DNA of 64,000 nucleotides from Candidatus Rifleibacteriota bacterium (GTDB lineage Bacteria; Muiribacteriota; Ozemobacteria; Ozemobacterales; Ozemobacteraceae). The number at the start of each line of letters is the position of its first letter. Position 1 is the first letter of the stretch. The position numbers and the translations under genes are program-made. Shown piece after piece: positions 36,393 to 44,140 of the stretch. Below the pieces are notes generated by a model, which did not search any database, had not been told where the DNA came from, and saw only the letters and a program-made list of their open reading frames with translations. The DNA is taken from NCBI GenBank assembly GCA_015232575.1, contig JADFZL010000011.1:1-64000 (forward strand). The letters are read 5' to 3'.

Positions 36393-36471
36393 AGGAATCG
36401 CGTATTTACAACATTACCAATCGACTATTTTCATACAGTGGCAAAAATAAGATACAGTGGACGTAAAAATT

Positions 36472-37923
36472 ATGCAGAAATTTGGTTTGTCTCACAGGGT
36501 TGTTCTTGGTTCGATATTTTTATGTCTTTCAATTGTTATCGTTATGGGTTTTACAATTCGGCATCTGACATCTCTTCTCAACGCTGCCGCCCATCTCAAG
36601 ATCAGTGATGATGTAATACTCAAGGGAACTCAGCTTCAGGATGACCTGTATCTTTTACTGCAGACACAGGAAGTGTTTGATCAGTACATTTCTGAACAAA
36701 CCTGGCAGCATTACATTTCATTCAGCCAGAAAGTTGAGAATCTTCTGGATCGCGCACGTGAACTGAAAAGTTTCCGGAAAAAGAACAAAGAACTGGACGA
36801 CATTGAACAAACACGTCTTGAAATGGCCTCAATCATTCAAAACGCCACTTACACGATTAATCCAAATTTCCCGGTCGGTGCACTTTCATCAAACACACTT
36901 ACGCATATAAAGAAGGCCCGATCAAGGCTTCACAAGGAAATAAGATCGTTGCTCCTCATCGAACGTGAGAAAAGAAAACAGCTTGAAGGGCTTCTGGAAG
37001 GACAGATTGATACAACCAGACAGGCTATGGGTTGGGTCACTGCGATCGTAATCATGTTTGGAGGCAGTTTTGCTTTTTATGTGAACAGAGCTGCAATGTC
37101 TCCGCTGAGAAGCCTCATGAATGCTATGAAATCTGCCAAAGGAGATTCATTCCCGGAATATGTTGATCCAATCGGTGCTCCGGAAATGCGTGAACTTATA
37201 CATTCTTTCAATCTGATGAATACAGATTTACGGAAAAATCAGAAGCGTCTCAATTCGATGCTTTCACTTGCAGTTACTGTAGCTCACGAAGTCAGAAACC
37301 CCGTTGCTGCAATTGGAACAGCGATTCAGTCCCTTGAAAAAAGCTATCCGGAAAATTCACCGGACCGGGAAATATTCCCGGAAATACTGAAAGAAGTTTA
37401 TCGTGTAAATAACATAATTTCAGATCTACTCGTATTTGCTAAACCTCGCCCATTGAAGATTTCACCTGTTTCCATTTCAGCGCTTATTAAAGAATTGAGC
37501 ATTTTTGTCACACCCTTTTTACGGGAAAAAAAGATTGAAATGGAAACTATTATTGACCAGAATGCAGATCAGATTGAAGCAGATGAGAACCAGCTTCATC
37601 GGGCGCTCCTCAATCTTGTAACAAACTCTGTTGATGCTATTTCTGATTCCGGAAAAATACTTTTTGAAACAACGCCCGTTGATGATGAGAATATCATTTT
37701 AGCACTGGAAGATTCTGGTTCGGGAATTTCAGAGGAAAATCTTAACAAGGTATTTGATCCGTTTTTCAGTACAAAGACGAAGGGTACAGGCCTTGGACTG
37801 GCAATTGTTTCAGATATCATAGAAAATCACAAAGGAAGTATAACTGCAGGAAAAGGAAAGAAATTTGGTGGAGCACGTTTTGAAATACTTCTTCACAGGA
37901 AAATTACTTTGCAGAGTGCTTAG
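36472..37923 (+). CDS. Membrane sensor histidine kinase
   Basis: About 483 residues. Two membrane segments (about 8-28 and 193-213) enclose a helical periplasmic sensor of about 165 residues. A HAMP-like linker (NRAAMSPLRSLMNAMKSAKG) follows. The HisKA motif is VTVAHEVRNPVAAIG, the N box LLNLVTNSVDAI and the G boxes LEDSGSGISEEN and GTGLGLAIVSDI, so it is intact. A GTG at 36457 is an alternative start. It pairs with the sigma-54 regulator 65 bp downstream, in the layout of NtrBC- or PilSR-like systems. Confidence 0.9.
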   Translation: MQKFGLSHRVVLGSIFLCLSIVIVMGFTIRHLTSLLNAAAHLKISDDVILKGTQLQDDLYLLLQTQEVFDQYISEQTWQHYISFSQKVENLLDRARELKSFRKKNKELDDIEQTRLEMASIIQNATYTINPNFPVGALSSNTLTHIKKARSRLHKEIRSLLLIEREKRKQLEGLLEGQIDTTRQAMGWVTAIVIMFGGSFAFYVNRAAMSPLRSLMNAMKSAKGDSFPEYVDPIGAPEMRELIHSFNLMNTDLRKNQKRLNSMLSLAVTVAHEVRNPVAAIGTAIQSLEKSYPENSPDREIFPEILKEVYRVNNIISDLLVFAKPRPLKISPVSISALIKELSIFVTPFLREKKIEMETIIDQNADQIEADENQLHRALLNLVTNSVDAISDSGKILFETTPVDDENIILALEDSGSGISEENLNKVFDPFFSTKTKGTGLGLAIVSDIIENHKGSITAGKGKKFGGARFEILLHRKITLQSA

Positions 37924-37988
37924 AAAATACCAAATACTAGTCAAAATGTTAACAGGAGAAAAACCTGGCGAACTGGAGAAGCTGATGA

Positions 37989-39404
37989 ATGGCTGAAAAT
38001 ACTGATAGAAATATTGAATTGTTGATCATAGATGATGAGAAGCTTATCTTGTGGGGCTTAAAGCGTGATCTGGAAAGAACCGGTTATAACGTAAGCGCTT
38101 TTCAGAAAGGTGAAGACGCACTCGAAGTTATAGAAAAAGTTCATTTCAGTGCAGCACTCATAGATGTGAGGCTTCCGGGAATGGGTGGTCTTGAAATCCT
38201 CGAAAGGATCAAGCGCTTTGATCCGGAGACACAGGTAATAATGATAACTGCCTTTGCTGATGTTGAAACAGCTGTTGAATCAATCAGGAAAGGCGCATTT
38301 GACTTTGTTCTGAAGCCTTTCTCGCTTGAAAAGATCCATCTCTCTATTCAGAATGCCCTCGAAGCAAAACGCCTGAAAAAAGAGGTTGAATCGCTTAAAC
38401 ACGAAAGACAACAGCGACAAAAGCGCCATCTGATCTCTGGAAAATCACCCAAGATGCGTCTTATGATTGAAAAAATTGAAAAAATTGGAAAAGCTGGTGC
38501 AAGAGTTGTATTGTTAACTGGCGAAAGCGGCACAGGAAAAGGAGTTGCAGCATCTGATCTTCATCAGATTGGCCCAAGGGCACAGGGTCCATTTATTGAA
38601 ATTAACTGTGGTGCAATTCCGGAAAATCTTTTTGAGTCAGAACTTTTTGGCTACGAAAAAGGTGCCTTCACCGGCGCATCAGAAACAAAAAAAGGCTTGA
38701 TGGAGCTTGCTGACGGCGGAACAATTTTCCTTGATGAAGTAGGTGAAATGCCTATTCCAATTCAAGTTAAGTTTCTCAAAGCGCTGGAAGACCAGAAAAT
38801 ATGGCGCATTGGCGGCCGCAAACCGATTCAACTTGATATCAGTATTATTGCTGCGACAAATCGCGACCTTCTTCAGTGTGTTCGTGACGAAAAGTTCAGG
38901 GAAGATCTTTTTTACAGATTAAATGTTATTCCCATATTTATTCCGCCACTGCGGGAGCGTGAAGAAGACATACTCGTTCTTGCAGAACATTTTCTGGAAA
39001 TTTATCAGGTAATATACAAAAGAAAATTCAGCGGTTTTTCTGATGAGTCGAAAAGTTTCATTTTGAAATATTCATGGCCCGGAAATGTTCGCGAACTCAA
39101 AAATTGTGTTGAAAGAGGTGTTATTCTTGAAACAGAAGACATTATTTCCCTGCCAAACCTTGGTTTAATACCTGAATCTCAAAAATCTGACCGTCGAATA
39201 AAAACGGAAAGCCCTTCCTTTTCAGATATTCCTGAAGGCGGATTTGATCTTCTTGCTCATCTTGAAGAAACCGAAAAAAAATATCTGACCAAGGCTCTTA
39301 CAATGTCCAGTGGCAACCAGTCACAGGCTGCGAAAATCCTTGGGATGACAAGAGACATCCTTAGATATCGCCTTAAAAAATACGACCTCGAAGCAATTGG
39401 GTAA
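37989..39404 (+). CDS. Sigma-54-dependent response regulator (NtrC family)
   Basis: 471 residues. Receiver domain 1-125 with DDE near residue 17, phosphoacceptor in AALIDVRLPGMGG and Lys in VLKPFS. AAA+ domain about 150-385 with Walker A LTGESGTGKGVAA, the sigma-54 contact loop GAFTGA and Walker B GGTIFLDEVGEMP. A Fis-type helix-turn-helix closes the chain (SGNQSQAAKILGMTRDILR). All activator features are intact. It should activate RpoN promoters; a matching one is found 0.7 kb downstream at 40111. Confidence 0.94.
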   Translation: MAENTDRNIELLIIDDEKLILWGLKRDLERTGYNVSAFQKGEDALEVIEKVHFSAALIDVRLPGMGGLEILERIKRFDPETQVIMITAFADVETAVESIRKGAFDFVLKPFSLEKIHLSIQNALEAKRLKKEVESLKHERQQRQKRHLISGKSPKMRLMIEKIEKIGKAGARVVLLTGESGTGKGVAASDLHQIGPRAQGPFIEINCGAIPENLFESELFGYEKGAFTGASETKKGLMELADGGTIFLDEVGEMPIPIQVKFLKALEDQKIWRIGGRKPIQLDISIIAATNRDLLQCVRDEKFREDLFYRLNVIPIFIPPLREREEDILVLAEHFLEIYQVIYKRKFSGFSDESKSFILKYSWPGNVRELKNCVERGVILETEDIISLPNLGLIPESQKSDRRIKTESPSFSDIPEGGFDLLAHLEETEKKYLTKALTMSSGNQSQAAKILGMTRDILRYRLKKYDLEAIG

Positions 39405-39454
39405 TATTCCTCAACAAAAAAAATCCCCTGCGCAAAATTCCCCAATTTTTTAGA

Positions 39455-39766
39455 GGGGGCACGCGCCCCCTCTCGGCGGTCGAACAAGTTCGACCACCTT
39501 CACTCCCCGCGTTCGAGCACTTTGTGCTCTCAGGGGGCACGCGCCCCCTCTCGGCGGTCGAACAAGTTCGACCACCTTCACTCCCCGCGTTCGAGCAATT
39601 TGTGCTCTCAGGGGGCACGCGCCCCCCTCTCGGCGGTCGAACAAGTTCGACCACCTTCCTCCCCGCGTTCGAGCACTTTGTGCTCTCAGGGGGCACGCGC
39701 CCCCTCTCGGCGGTCGAACAAGTTCGACCACCTTCACTCCCCGCGTTCGAGCACTTTGTGCTCTCA
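39455..39766. repeat. Four tandem 78-bp triple-hairpin repeats
   Basis: Units begin at 39455, 39533, 39611 and 39689 and are nearly identical. Each holds three palindromes: GGGGGCACGCGCCCCC, GGTCGAACAAGTTCGACC and GAGCACTTTGTGCTC. Overlapping reading frames on both strands are by-products. A single copy is at 50764-50843 and truncated relatives flank the DtxR-FeoA gene. The unit spacing and lack of unique spacers exclude a CRISPR array. It sits right after the response-regulator gene. Confidence 0.9.
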
Positions 39767-39801
39767 GGGACATGATTACCCTTACTAACATGAATTTAAG
39801 A

Positions 39802-39832
39802 AACGAGATATCTCCATTCGTTGGAGATGACA
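39802..39832. repeat. Half copy of the TCATTTCGACCGAAGG palindromic element
   Basis: GAGATATCTCCATTCG followed by TTGGAGATGACA matches the right half of the element at 36326-36392. Confidence 0.55.
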
Positions 39833-39968
39833 ACGGGTCATTGCTGCTGGTGGCCAATTGAATGGGCAGCGTGTTTTTGCACCCTTTCTTGGAAATCAGG
39901 TTTTCTTAAGTTCATAGCAATGATGCTTGCATTATCGCGCTCGATCAATCTTTGCTAATGCTTTTTAA

Positions 39969-40085
39969 TCAACAATCCAGAATCTTGAGCCTTGAATCTT
40001 GAGTCTCGAGTCTTGAAAATCTGTGTAATCTGCATAATCTGCGGACAAAAGTCTTTTCTTGTCTTGTCTTTTCATGTCTTTTTAA
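39969..40085 (+). repeat. Dispersed AATCTGCGGAC intergenic repeat
   Basis: A region reading AATCTTGAGCCTTGAATC..., TAATCTGCATAATCTGCGGAC and TCTTTTCTTGTCTTG recurs in inverted orientation at 59825-59945. It has no coding capacity and fills much of the 39405-40191 gap. Confidence 0.65.
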
Positions 40086-40110
40086 TTTCTTTTTCTTGTC
40101 TTTTTTTTAG

Positions 40111-40127
40111 TTGGCATAAGTTTTGCG
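40111..40127 (+). promoter_or_regulatory. Sigma-54 (RpoN) promoter, -24/-12
   Basis: TTGGCATAAGTTTTGCG has GG at 40113-40114 and GC at 40125-40126, the exact 12-base RpoN spacing, and matches TTGGCAYR-N4-TTGC. A TATAAT at 40131-40136 could give a secondary sigma-70 start. It lies about 65 bases before ATG 40192 and 0.7 kb after a sigma-54 activator gene. Confidence 0.75.
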
Positions 40128-40191
40128 ATGTATAATTTTGTAAGTGGACAATCCACCGAAAATGTAAATAAATTTAATAAGGAGTTTTAAA

Positions 40192-40590
40192 ATGAGAAAG
40201 TTATTAGTATCTGCTTTGTTGGCTTTTGCCCTTGTCGTTCCTTCCTTCGCCGAAGAGGCTGCTCCAGCCGCCGCTCCCGCTGCTGAACCAGCAGTTGCTG
40301 CTCCTGCTACACCAGTTCCAGCTGCCGAACCGGCCGCTGCTCCCGCTGCCGCTGTTGCTAAAGTTGAAGGCCAGATCGTTGTAGTTAAAGGCGCAGAAGG
40401 CGCACCGGATACTTGCACCCTCAAAACCGCTGACGGCGAACTCGTTCTCCTTCCTGGCGAAAAGCTTGATGCTATCAAAGCAATCGAAGGTTTCGAAGCT
40501 AAGACTTTCATCATCGAAGGCGAAAAAGTTCCTTCAAAAGATGGAAAAGCAGAAGGTTTCATGATCAAGTCATTCGAAGAAAAGAAGTAA
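40192..40590 (+). CDS. Exported Ala/Pro-rich protein
   Basis: Function unknown; 132 residues. Signal peptide LLVSALLAFALVVPSFA with cleavage before EEA. Residues about 21-60 are an Ala/Pro/Glu-rich linker (PAAAPAAEPAVAAPATPVPA). A small beta-rich domain follows (VEGQIVVVKGAEG, CTLKTADGELVLLPGEK). Codon use is strongly biased and the Shine-Dalgarno (AAGGAG) is strong, which suggests high expression. It has its own RpoN-type promoter and a bidirectional terminator. Confidence 0.85.
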   Translation: MRKLLVSALLAFALVVPSFAEEAAPAAAPAAEPAVAAPATPVPAAEPAAAPAAAVAKVEGQIVVVKGAEGAPDTCTLKTADGELVLLPGEKLDAIKAIEGFEAKTFIIEGEKVPSKDGKAEGFMIKSFEEKK

Positions 40591-40607
40591 TTTAAAGCTT
40601 TATTAAT

Positions 40608-40642
40608 AAAACAACCCCGAAGCTGAGCTTCGGGGTTGTTTT
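40608..40642. terminator. Bidirectional terminator
   Basis: AAAACAACCCCGAAGC, a TGA loop, then GCTTCGGGGTTGTTTT: a 16-bp perfect stem with A/T flanks on both sides. It serves the plus-strand gene ending at 40590 and the minus-strand glycosyltransferase at the end of the atp operon, whose stop codon lies within it. Confidence 0.92.
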
Positions 40643-41402
40643 ATTTTGTATATCTTCCGGAAAGAAGATTTGCATAAATGTGCAGTAAATCAATAGCCAG
40701 CCTGGAAGCGGTATTGACGAATGCAATTGTTGATGGAATATCAGTATAGCGAAAATGTACAGGAACTTCTGTTACCGAAAAAGAATTTGAGTAAGCAATG
40801 ACCAGAAGCTCTACATCAAAAGCGAAGCCATTTATTTCCGCTCTGTCCCTGCAAATGGCGAAATCAACAAATCGCCTTGAAAAACCTTTTAATCCGCATT
40901 GGGTATCGCGCACATCTTTAATAAGAGTTTTGCGCAGCAGGAAATTCAGAATCCGACTGAAAACATGACGGGTAAAAATATACCGCAGCTGCGAGCTTTT
41001 GATCTGGTAAACTGATCTGGGATGCATTCTCGAACCGATTACAAGATCATTCCCTGAAGTTGAAAGCTTTTGAAAGCAGCGACGCATATCTTCGACATCA
41101 TACTGAAGATCAATGTCATTGATGATTACGTATTTTCCGGTCGATGCAGCAAAACCAGTGCGAACTGCTTTTCCTTTTCCCCGGTTGACTTTATGAATGA
41201 CTGGTTTCAACCACTTTCGTTCAGCGGCATAAGATTCAAGAATTTCCCGACTGCCATCGGAACTACCGTCTTCAACTGCAACAAGTTCGAAGCCTCCTCT
41301 GACATCAGTAAATTCCTGGGCAATTCTGTCAATATTACGCGCAAGAAAGCCGTGCGCTTTATAGCACGGCATTACAATCGAAAGTTCTATTTCAGGCTTC
41401 AA
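40641..41402 (-). CDS. Family 2 glycosyltransferase
   Basis: 253 residues, dolichyl/polyprenyl-phosphate sugar transferase type. Nucleotide-binding and DxD elements are VAVEDGSSDGSREILE and IINDIDLQYDVEDM. GSRMHPRS and the Cys-Gly-Leu-Lys-Gly-Phe segment (DTQCGLKGF) match the ALG5/DPM1-like subgroup. No C-terminal membrane segments. It begins with TTG directly after the atpC stop (TGATTG), so it is the last gene of the ATP synthase operon by position; a functional link is not evident. Confidence 0.85.
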   Translation of the reverse strand: MKPEIELSIVMPCYKAHGFLARNIDRIAQEFTDVRGGFELVAVEDGSSDGSREILESYAAERKWLKPVIHKVNRGKGKAVRTGFAASTGKYVIINDIDLQYDVEDMRRCFQKLSTSGNDLVIGSRMHPRSVYQIKSSQLRYIFTRHVFSRILNFLLRKTLIKDVRDTQCGLKGFSRRFVDFAICRDRAEINGFAFDVELLVIAYSNSFSVTEVPVHFRYTDIPSTIAFVNTASRLAIDLLHIYANLLSGRYTK

Positions 41403-41816
41403 TCAGTGTTTTTTTCCTGATAACAGAGTTATGGCAAGAATATCCTTATCAGACTCGTTTCGAAACTCCCGGCGCATAAATGCAGGAGTGACGGTCTGAA
41501 TAAGAGACTTATATTCAACAAGATCGGATTTTTCATAAAGTTTGTCTGCAAGCAGAGTCGCATGGTCACCCATCATTTCAAAGAATCCGCCAGTTACAGA
41601 CATCCAGGTTTCATTGTACAAGTTATCAACGACTTTCAACAAACCAACGTTGAGATTAGCAATAATCGGGGCGTGACCGCGCATGACTCCGAAATACCCA
41701 TTAACCCCCGGAACCATAACACTTCTGGCAGTACACACAATAGATCGATGCGAAGGCGCAGCAATCGTCAGTTCAAATGTGGCATTTTTCCCGGTATTGC
41801 TTTCTGCTTCGATCAT
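41403..41816 (-). CDS. atpC: ATP synthase epsilon subunit
   Basis: F1 central-stalk epsilon subunit, 137 residues. The N-terminal beta-sandwich is typical (VMVPGVNGYFGVMRGHAPIIANL; VTGGFFEMMGDHATLLAD). The C-terminal about 45 residues differ from the usual two-helix regulatory arm, with no clear DELxxAxxxA pattern. Its ATG overlaps the atpD stop by one base. Confidence 0.92.
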   Translation of the reverse strand: MIEAESNTGKNATFELTIAAPSHRSIVCTARSVMVPGVNGYFGVMRGHAPIIANLNVGLLKVVDNLYNETWMSVTGGFFEMMGDHATLLADKLYEKSDLVEYKSLIQTVTPAFMRREFRNESDKDILAITLLSGKKH

Positions 41817-43240
41817 CAGGCTTCTCCACGCTGTTTCATTTCGCGGGCTTTCTCTTCAACTTCAGTGATATCACCGGCCATAAAAAACGCCTGTTCCGGA
41901 TAACTATCATATTTTCCATCCACGATGTCCTTAAAGGACCTGACGCTTTCTTTTACTGAAACATATTTTCCCTGGTGACCGGTAAATTGTTCTGCAACGT
42001 GAAATGGCTGTGAAAGGAATTTCTGAATCCTTCTTGCTCTTCCAACGACGGTTTTATCTTCGTCTGAAAGTTCTTCCATACCGAGAATTGCGATAATTTC
42101 ACTCAGATCCTGGTATCTCTGAAGAATTTCCTGAACTGCACGTGCAGTCTGATAATGCTCAGTACCAACAGCAATCGGATCAAGCAATCTCGAAGTTGAA
42201 GCCAGCGGATCAACTGCCGGGTAAATTCCTAGTTCTGCAATACGTCTTGAAAGAACTGTAGTTGCATCAAGATGCGAAAAGGTTGTTGCCGGAGCAGGGT
42301 CAGTAATGTCATCAGCCGGAACGTAAATCGCCTGAACTGATGTAATAGAGCCCTTTGCCGTAGAAGTAATACGTTCCTGCAGGAATCCCATTTCTGTACC
42401 GAGAGTTGGCTGATAACCGACTGCCGAAGGCATTCTTCCGAGGAGTGCTGAAACTTCCGAGCCGGCCTGTACAAATCTGAAAATATTATCAATAAACAGC
42501 AGAACGTCCTGTCCTTCTCTGTCACGGAAATACTCTGCCATTGTAAGAGCAGACAGCGCGACTCTGAGACGGGCACCAGGCGGTTCGTTCATCTGTCCGA
42601 AAACCAGACTGGTTTTTTCAAGAACGCCCGATTCTTTCATTTCGAGATAAAGGTCATTTCCCTCTCTGGTTCGTTCACCAACGCCGCCGAAAACAGAAAC
42701 GCCGCCATGATGACGTGCAATATTATGAATAAGTTCCATGATCAGAACTGTTTTTCCAACGCCGGCACCACCGAACAAGCCGATTTTTCCGCCTTTTGCA
42801 TAAGGAATAAGCAAATCAATGACTTTCAGTCCGGTTTCAAAAATCTCGGTATTTTTACCCTGCTGGGTGTAGGTAGGTGGTTGCCTGTGAATGGGCCATT
42901 TTTCTGCTGAGTCAAGATTCTGTCCGCCGTCAAGAGTTTCGCCCAGAAGGTTAAAGAGTCGTCCGAGAACTTTCGGGCCAACGGGTACAGATATTGGTTT
43001 CCCGGTACAAATCACTTCAAGTCCGCGCACAAGACCCTCAGTCGGGCCCATTGCAATGGTTCTGATTACAGTGTTTCCGATGTGGAGAGCTGTTTCAAGA
43101 ACAAGTTTCTTTCCTGTCGCCGGGTTGACGACTTCAAGAGCATCAAGAATATTTGGAAGATCTTCGGTTGGGAATTTAACATCAACAGCTGGTCCAAGAA
43201 CCTGAAGAATCGTGCCATTTTGCATATAGTATCTCTCCAA
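41816..43240 (-). CDS. atpD: ATP synthase beta subunit
   Basis: Catalytic F1 subunit, 474 residues. P-loop GGAGVGKTVLIMELI, catalytic Glu in GERTREGNDLY, and the DELSEED-equivalent region ELSDEDKTVVGRARR. The nucleotide-binding signature PAVDPLASTSR is intact. ATG 43240 follows the stop of gamma by 13 bp; M6 (MQNGTI) is an alternative start closer to the family N-terminus. Confidence 0.97.
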   Translation of the reverse strand: MERYYMQNGTILQVLGPAVDVKFPTEDLPNILDALEVVNPATGKKLVLETALHIGNTVIRTIAMGPTEGLVRGLEVICTGKPISVPVGPKVLGRLFNLLGETLDGGQNLDSAEKWPIHRQPPTYTQQGKNTEIFETGLKVIDLLIPYAKGGKIGLFGGAGVGKTVLIMELIHNIARHHGGVSVFGGVGERTREGNDLYLEMKESGVLEKTSLVFGQMNEPPGARLRVALSALTMAEYFRDREGQDVLLFIDNIFRFVQAGSEVSALLGRMPSAVGYQPTLGTEMGFLQERITSTAKGSITSVQAIYVPADDITDPAPATTFSHLDATTVLSRRIAELGIYPAVDPLASTSRLLDPIAVGTEHYQTARAVQEILQRYQDLSEIIAILGMEELSDEDKTVVGRARRIQKFLSQPFHVAEQFTGHQGKYVSVKESVRSFKDIVDGKYDSYPEQAFFMAGDITEVEEKAREMKQRGEA

Positions 43241-43253
43241 TTATGGTTAGCGA

Positions 43254-44135
43254 TCAATTTGAAAGGGAATCCGCTCCGGCGATCACTTCTGAAAGCTCCT
43301 TGGTAATGACAGCCTGGCGAGTTCTGTTGTAGGTCAGTGTAAGCTGACTGATGATATCTTCTGCTCGGTCTGTGGCAGCGCCCATTGCAATCATTCTGGC
43401 GCTCTGTTCTGACGCAGCAGATTCGAGAAGGGCACGCATGAAAAGACCTTCTATATATCTGGGAATAAGACTGCTGAGAAGCGCTTCAGGTGAAGGGTCA
43501 AAAAACATTTCTCTTGCAACTGGCCTTTTATCAGATCTTACAGCTTTTTTTACGGAATCTAGCGGAAGAAGCTTTTTTCTGATGATTTTTCTTTCAAGTG
43601 CTGAAATATAAGCGGAATAAATTATATAAAGTTCATCAATTTCCTGCGAAATGTATTTATCCATGGCAATTTTTGCTGCCTGCCGAACAACATCAACAGA
43701 TGAAATCGAATTAACAGGAAAATCGAAACCGGCAATTGGATAACATGGCAGACGTTTAAAGAAATCGCGTGTTTTATTCCCTACAGGAAAAATGCAGCGT
43801 TTTTTATCACCAAGTGATTCGAGAAATGTCAGGGAAGACTTGAAAATATCGCTGTTAAATGAGCCGCATAGTCCGCGTTCGCCGGCAATGATAATAACTC
43901 CTGAACTTTTTACCGGCCTTCCATCATAGACTGTTTTCACAGGCGCATCTTCAGAAAGAACTTCCCTCACATCAGAAACAATTTCTTCCAGTTTCTGAAG
44001 ATAAAGCCTTGTTGCGCTCAGCCTGACAGTTGCCTGTCTCAATTTGGCTGTAGAAACCATTTTCATGGCACGCGTAATCTGCTGGGTATTCTTAACCCCA
44101 ACGGTCTTCTTCTTTATGTCTCTGATATTAGGCAT
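43254..44135 (-). CDS. atpG: ATP synthase gamma subunit
   Basis: Rotor shaft of F1, 293 residues. N-terminal helix PNIRDIKKKTVGVKNTQQIT and MKMVSTAKLRQA; conserved GLCGSFN in the Rossmann part; C-terminal helix ATDRAEDIISQLTLTYNRTR. Complete, and 5 bp after atpA. Confidence 0.95.
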   Translation of the reverse strand: MPNIRDIKKKTVGVKNTQQITRAMKMVSTAKLRQATVRLSATRLYLQKLEEIVSDVREVLSEDAPVKTVYDGRPVKSSGVIIIAGERGLCGSFNSDIFKSSLTFLESLGDKKRCIFPVGNKTRDFFKRLPCYPIAGFDFPVNSISSVDVVRQAAKIAMDKYISQEIDELYIIYSAYISALERKIIRKKLLPLDSVKKAVRSDKRPVAREMFFDPSPEALLSSLIPRYIEGLFMRALLESAASEQSARMIAMGAATDRAEDIISQLTLTYNRTRQAVITKELSEVIAGADSLSN

Positions 44136-44140
44136 TAAAT

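Noticed and set aside
39455..39766. CRISPR array
   Set aside because: The units are directly joined with no unique spacers, and each is 78 bp with internal palindromes.
39373..39857. Open reading frames of 80-135 codons on both strands
   Set aside because: They are open only because the 78-bp repeat length is a multiple of three; the peptides are repeats of the hairpin DNA and have no ribosome site.
40107..40568. Minus-strand ORF opposite the Ala/Pro-rich protein
   Set aside because: It is a shadow of the GC-rich Ala codons; the plus strand has the signal peptide, ribosome site, promoter and terminator.
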